Source: Allomeiothermus sp035760705 (lineage in GTDB: Bacteria; Deinococcota; Deinococci; Deinococcales; Thermaceae). Taken from it: a stretch of 64,000 nucleotides of DNA. A program made the position numbers and the translations under genes. Positions within the stretch are counted from its first letter, which is position 1. Each line of letters opens with the position of its first letter. Positions 59,697 to 64,000 of the stretch are shown piece by piece. Location of the stretch: NCBI GenBank assembly GCA_035760705.1, contig DASTSL010000016.1:1-64000 (forward strand). The letters run 5' to 3'. Under the pieces are notes generated by a model, which saw only the letters and a list, made by a program, of their open reading frames with translations, did no database searches and had not been told where the DNA came from.

Positions 59697-59725
59697 TTGG
59701 CCCATCTAGACGGTGTTATCATAAT
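59697..59725 (+). promoter_or_regulatory. candidate sdhCDAB promoter
   Basis: TTGGCC at 59697-59702 and CATAAT at 59720-59725, exactly 17 bases apart, 50 bases before sdhC. The rest of the 345-base gap before sdhC (59432-59775) holds no gene; a tandem GGACATCCCT pair occurs near 59580-59599. Confidence 0.45.
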
Positions 59726-59775
59726 GAGCGTGAACGAACGAGGTGGGTTCGCCAAGCTAAATGACGGGAGGAACC

Positions 59776-60147
59776 ATGTATCGTGGTAGAGAAGGGCAGT
59801 GGGCTTTTTTCCTACACCGGCTCTCGGGGATCGCGCTGCTGTTGTGGCTGCTGCTGCATACCCTTAACATCTCCTCGGCGATGTGGGGGCCGGAGGTATC
59901 GAATCGTCTGATGGCGTTTTTTCACGTCCCAGTTTTCCAGGTCGGGCTCTTGCTGGTGACGGCGGGGGCCCTCTATCACGCCTTCAACGGGCTGCGCATC
60001 ATCCTGCTGGACTTCACCAGTTGGGGGGTCAAGTACCAGAAAGAACTGTGGTACGGGGTGCTCTTTTTGTGCCTGGCCGCCGCCATTCCGGGCCTCATCA
60101 TCACCGTGCCGCGCATCATCGCCGCCGCGACCAAACACGGAGGGTAA
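59776..60147 (+). CDS. sdhC: succinate dehydrogenase cytochrome b556 subunit
   Basis: A 123-residue membrane protein with three helices. HRLSGIALLLWLLLHTLN contains the family HRLSG motif and a candidate haem His. GALYHAFNGLRIILLDF completes the quinone-site region. ATG 59776 follows GGGAGGAACC. First gene of the sdhCDAB operon. Confidence 0.92.
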   Translation: MYRGREGQWAFFLHRLSGIALLLWLLLHTLNISSAMWGPEVSNRLMAFFHVPVFQVGLLLVTAGALYHAFNGLRIILLDFTSWGVKYQKELWYGVLFLCLAAAIPGLIITVPRIIAAATKHGG

Positions 60148-60150
60148 GTC

Positions 60151-60543
60151 ATGGCTATCCGCGCTCGCCGTTATCAAGATGCCAAAGCCCAGGCCGGGAC
60201 CAACCTCGAGCTGGCCTGGTGGGTGTTCATGCGCCTTTCGGGGTTGGTGCTGGTGTTTTTGGTCTTGGGGCACATCTACATGAACTTCGTGCTCATCGAC
60301 GTGAACACCGTCAACTACAACTACGTGGCCCAGCGGTTATCCAACACCACCTGGAAGATCTACGACCTGGTGATCCTGGGCTTGGCCATGCTCCACGGTC
60401 TAAACGGCTCCCGCTACGTGATGGACGACTGGATCAAAGACCCCCGCCAGCGTTTCGTCACCAAGGCGGTCGTCTACAGCCTGGGGGTGCTGGTCTTCCT
60501 GATCGGGAGCATCTCGCTCCTCAACCACGACTTCTCGAGGTAA
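60151..60543 (+). CDS. sdhD: succinate dehydrogenase membrane anchor subunit
   Basis: A 130-residue three-helix protein: WWVFMRLSGLVLVFLVLGHI carries a candidate haem ligand His, and MLHGLNGSRYVMDDWI the distal conserved segment. It starts 3 bases after sdhC. It anchors SdhAB and helps bind quinone. Confidence 0.9.
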   Translation: MAIRARRYQDAKAQAGTNLELAWWVFMRLSGLVLVFLVLGHIYMNFVLIDVNTVNYNYVAQRLSNTTWKIYDLVILGLAMLHGLNGSRYVMDDWIKDPRQRFVTKAVVYSLGVLVFLIGSISLLNHDFSR

Positions 60544-60546
60544 GAC

Positions 60547-62280
<1,734 letters not shown>

Positions 62281-62282
62281 TA

Positions 62283-62324
62283 GCTATACGTCTTACGCCC
62301 TGGTTTTTGCGTAAGACATATAGC
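62283..62324. repeat. intergenic palindrome in the sdhA-sdhB gap
   Basis: A 16-base inverted repeat with one mismatch: arms at 62283-62298 (GCTATACGTCTTACGC) and 62309-62324, loop CCTGGTTTTT. It sits between sdhA and sdhB in an otherwise tight operon. Outer words (CGTACGAC) match the repeats at 28246 and 8430. Confidence 0.75.
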
Positions 62325-62347
62325 GTACGACGTTCGACGGAGAAACA

Positions 62348-63046
62348 ATGCAAGTAACCCTCAAAATCCTGCGCTACGACCCCAACAAGGATACCAAGCC
62401 GCACTGGGAGACCTACCAGGTTGAATCCGAGCCGATGGACCGGGTGCTGGACTTGCTGCACAAGGTCAAATACTTCACCGACGGCACCTTGGCCTTCCGC
62501 CGAAGCTGTGGTCACGGGATCTGTGGCTCGGACGCGATGGTGATCAACGGCAAGAACCGCCTGGCCTGCAAAGCCCTGGTCAAAGACCTGGGCCCTAGCA
62601 TCACCGTGGAGCCGATCCGTGGCCTGCCGGTAGAGAAAGACCTGGTGGTGGACATGGACCCCTTCTTCGCCGCCTACCGCGCGGTGAAGCCTTACCTCAT
62701 CAACGACGAGCCCCCGCCCGAGCGGGAGCGCTTGCAGAGCCCCCAAGACCGCGAAATCTTCGACGCCTCCACCAAGTGCATCCTCTGCGCGGCCTGCACC
62801 ACCAGTTGCCCGGTGTTCTGGGTCAACGGCACCTATGTCGGCCCGGCGGCCATCGTGCAGGCCCACCGCTTCATCTTCGACAGCCGCGACAAGGGCGCCC
62901 GCGAGCGCTTTCAGACGCTGGGCGCGAGCACCGGCGTGTGGCGCTGCCGCACCGCCTACAACTGCACCGAGGCCTGTCCGCGCGAAATCCCGGTGACACA
63001 GGCCATCGAAGAGGTCAAGCGGGCCATCCTCTTCGACAAGTTCTGA
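62348..63046 (+). CDS. sdhB: succinate dehydrogenase iron-sulfur subunit
   Basis: A 232-residue protein with a [2Fe-2S] site (SCGHGICGSDAM) and two cysteine clusters CILCAACTTSCP and CTEACP for the [4Fe-4S] and [3Fe-4S] centres. It carries electrons from SdhA to the quinone site. A palindrome precedes it, and a terminator follows 18 bases after the stop. Confidence 0.96.
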   Translation: MQVTLKILRYDPNKDTKPHWETYQVESEPMDRVLDLLHKVKYFTDGTLAFRRSCGHGICGSDAMVINGKNRLACKALVKDLGPSITVEPIRGLPVEKDLVVDMDPFFAAYRAVKPYLINDEPPPERERLQSPQDREIFDASTKCILCAACTTSCPVFWVNGTYVGPAAIVQAHRFIFDSRDKGARERFQTLGASTGVWRCRTAYNCTEACPREIPVTQAIEEVKRAILFDKF

Positions 63047-63064
63047 CTCCCTATCCACGGGTGA

Positions 63065-63089
63065 GGGCGACCCCTGCGGTCGCCCTTTT
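63065..63089 (+). terminator. Rho-independent terminator of sdhCDAB
   Basis: Stem GGGCGACC / GGTCGCCC (63065-63072 and 63078-63085), 5-base loop and TTTT, 18 bases after sdhB. Confidence 0.9.
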
Positions 63090-63114
63090 ACTTGCCATGC
63101 TCAGTGCGCCCGCG

Positions 63115-63246
63115 ATGAAAGGGTGGGGTTGCTCGGCGGGAGAGTGCGGATGCGGGGTGTGCGGCGCGGCTTCCTCAGCCACCCCTGCTCCACCCGCTAC
63201 GCTTCTATCCTGCAGATACTTAGCAGTAGGGTCAACGAAACTCTGA
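63115..63246 (+). CDS. possible small Cys-rich protein (43 aa)
   Basis: ATG 63115 opens a 43-codon frame with CSAGECGCGVCG near the N-terminus, a metal-binding-type cluster, ending at TGA 63244-63246. It overlaps the start of the next pseudogene. Spacing and cysteines suggest a real or formerly real gene, but the frame is short and the ribosome site weak. Confidence 0.35.
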   Translation: MKGWGCSAGECGCGVCGAASSATPAPPATLLSCRYLAVGSTKL

Positions 63247-63551
63247 TCGCCTGCCGCGCCAGCGTCTTCGACCTACAGCAGAAGGAGCGCTACGATCTGC
63301 TACGTCGGGAGGTATCGAGGGCAATCCTCGAGACCACCGAGTTCGAGCACGGCTACGGCGACTCCACACTCTTGCAACGCGCCGAATGGATCACCCTCGA
63401 ACGCTAGCGCTGCCCGGTTTTGCGGTTTGCGAAGGCCTACTTTCCCGGCGAGAGCTGGGTAGCCGCATCCGATTTGCTCGCTGTCGCGCTCAAGCTGTCG
63501 GGGCCGGAGGGGACGAAGGAATTTCTAGAAGCGGAATTCCGACTGCGGTGA
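63231..63551 (+). pseudogene. decayed small gene with an internal stop codon
   Basis: In one frame, NETLIACRASVFDLQQKERY continues to QRAEWITLER, then a TAG at 63405-63407, then RCPVLRFAKAYFPGES and KLSGPEGTKEFLEAEFRLR to a TGA at 63549-63551. The join resembles a roughly 100-residue small-protein family recalled from Thermus relatives that usually reads CCPF where this has stop-R-CPV. No ATG is present at the expected start (GTC instead), so the gene is inactive. The family's function is unknown. Confidence 0.6.
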
Positions 63552-63588
63552 TGCAAAGGGTTGGGTAGGTGGGGTCCATGAATCCCGC

Positions 63589-64000
63589 CTACAAGCGCTC
63601 GCGCAGGCTCAGTGCCTCGCGCTCGAGTTCCTCGAACTCTTGGATCTGCCGGGTGACGCGTTCTTTAACCGCCTCGAGCCCGCTACAGATCGGGCGGTAG
63701 AGGGCCCGGAAGCGTTCGGTGGAGCGCTCGAGTTCGAGCTGTAAAGCCTGGTTAAGCGCGGCCTCCAGGCTCGAGCGCACCTCGCTCAGCCGCTCGCGCA
63801 AACGGCTTTTGGCCTGGTCCTTGCGGCGGGGCAGGATCGAGAGGCCGAGAATCGCCGCGACCAGTCCCGCCACCACCCCGGTGACGTCAGCGGCCAGGCT
63901 TTGCAGGATGAGCACCATCCCCGCGCCCAACCCGACCCCGCCCAGGCTGGCCAAGGCGGTTTGCTGTAAGGCCAGCTGGATCTGCTCGCGCAGCACTACC
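63589..64000 (-). CDS. dynamin-like GTPase family protein, C-terminal part (partial)
   Basis: The frame runs past the window end; 135+ residues are seen. Two adjacent hydrophobic segments (ASLGGVGLGAGMVLIL and VTGVVAGLVAAILGLSILPR) form the membrane paddle, then a long helical stalk (LRERLSEVRSSLEAALNQAL, RFRALYRPICSGLEAV). This layout matches the C-terminus of bacterial dynamin-like proteins, which remodel membranes. The GTPase domain lies outside the window. Confidence 0.7.
   Translation of the reverse strand, partial: VVLREQIQLALQQTALASLGGVGLGAGMVLILQSLAADVTGVVAGLVAAILGLSILPRRKDQAKSRLRERLSEVRSSLEAALNQALQLELERSTERFRALYRPICSGLEAVKERVTRQIQEFEELEREALSLRERL

Overview
This window is GC-rich and dense in genes. 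It has short intergenic gaps, frequent GTG/TTG starts, many -10 hexamers lying 6-8 nt before start codons (leaderless messages), and a striking excess of the hexamer CTCGAG. These traits and the gene content (Sco, long-form HPF, SpeD, SdhCDAB, RlmI/RlmO-type methyltransferase, Lpt-like envelope genes in a non-proteobacterial diderm) fit the Thermaceae, most likely a Meiothermus-type organism. That is an inference from style and protein flavour, not from a marker gene.

Layout. 0-10 kb: the end of a photolyase, secreted FAS1 and DUF4397 proteins, a secreted alpha/beta hydrolase, a heme-type ABC importer (HmuTUV), a YceI protein, a TetR regulator and a two-component system. 10-18.5 kb: a Sco copper chaperone overlapping a cytochrome c/PHM-like copper monooxygenase fusion, then an AddB-AddA helicase-nuclease operon with a Doc-type toxin and a putative antitoxin between its two genes. 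19-28 kb: OsmC, a DegT aminotransferase, an Lpt-like export operon, a cell-wall amidase, an rRNA methyltransferase and tRNA-Ile2(CAU). 28-34 kb: two secreted GH13 enzymes (pullulanase and amylase) sharing a duplicated N-terminal domain. 34-46 kb: AzlCD, an HNH nuclease, an ABC-2 exporter, a CtpA protease, FtsE, HPF, an EnvC-like factor with FtsX, and glycerate kinase. 46-64 kb: a lipoprotein, a copper-radical-oxidase lipoprotein, glycolate oxidase GlcFED, a MoxR/DUF58/DUF4129 unit, malate synthase, SpeD, the succinate dehydrogenase operon and the end of a dynamin-like protein.

Metabolic links. Glycolate oxidase makes glyoxylate, malate synthase consumes it, glycerate kinase serves a neighbouring branch, and succinate dehydrogenase closes the cycle. 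The copper radical oxidase beside glcF could also feed glyoxylate if its substrate is glyoxal. FtsE, FtsX, the EnvC-like protein and the AMIN-domain amidase together look like a septal peptidoglycan-splitting pathway.

Most worth a second look: the Doc module embedded in addBA with overlapping reading frames; the predicted catalytically dead AddB nuclease domain beside an intact AddA one; the haem/two-copper monooxygenase fusion with its own Sco; two MITE-like elements with related inverted ends; a 27-bp palindromic repeat lying in frame in two unrelated genes; and a repeat-derived insertion in the signal-peptide region of the EnvC-like gene. Two decayed genes (a frameshifted GNAT acetyltransferase and a small gene with an internal stop) were also reconstructed.
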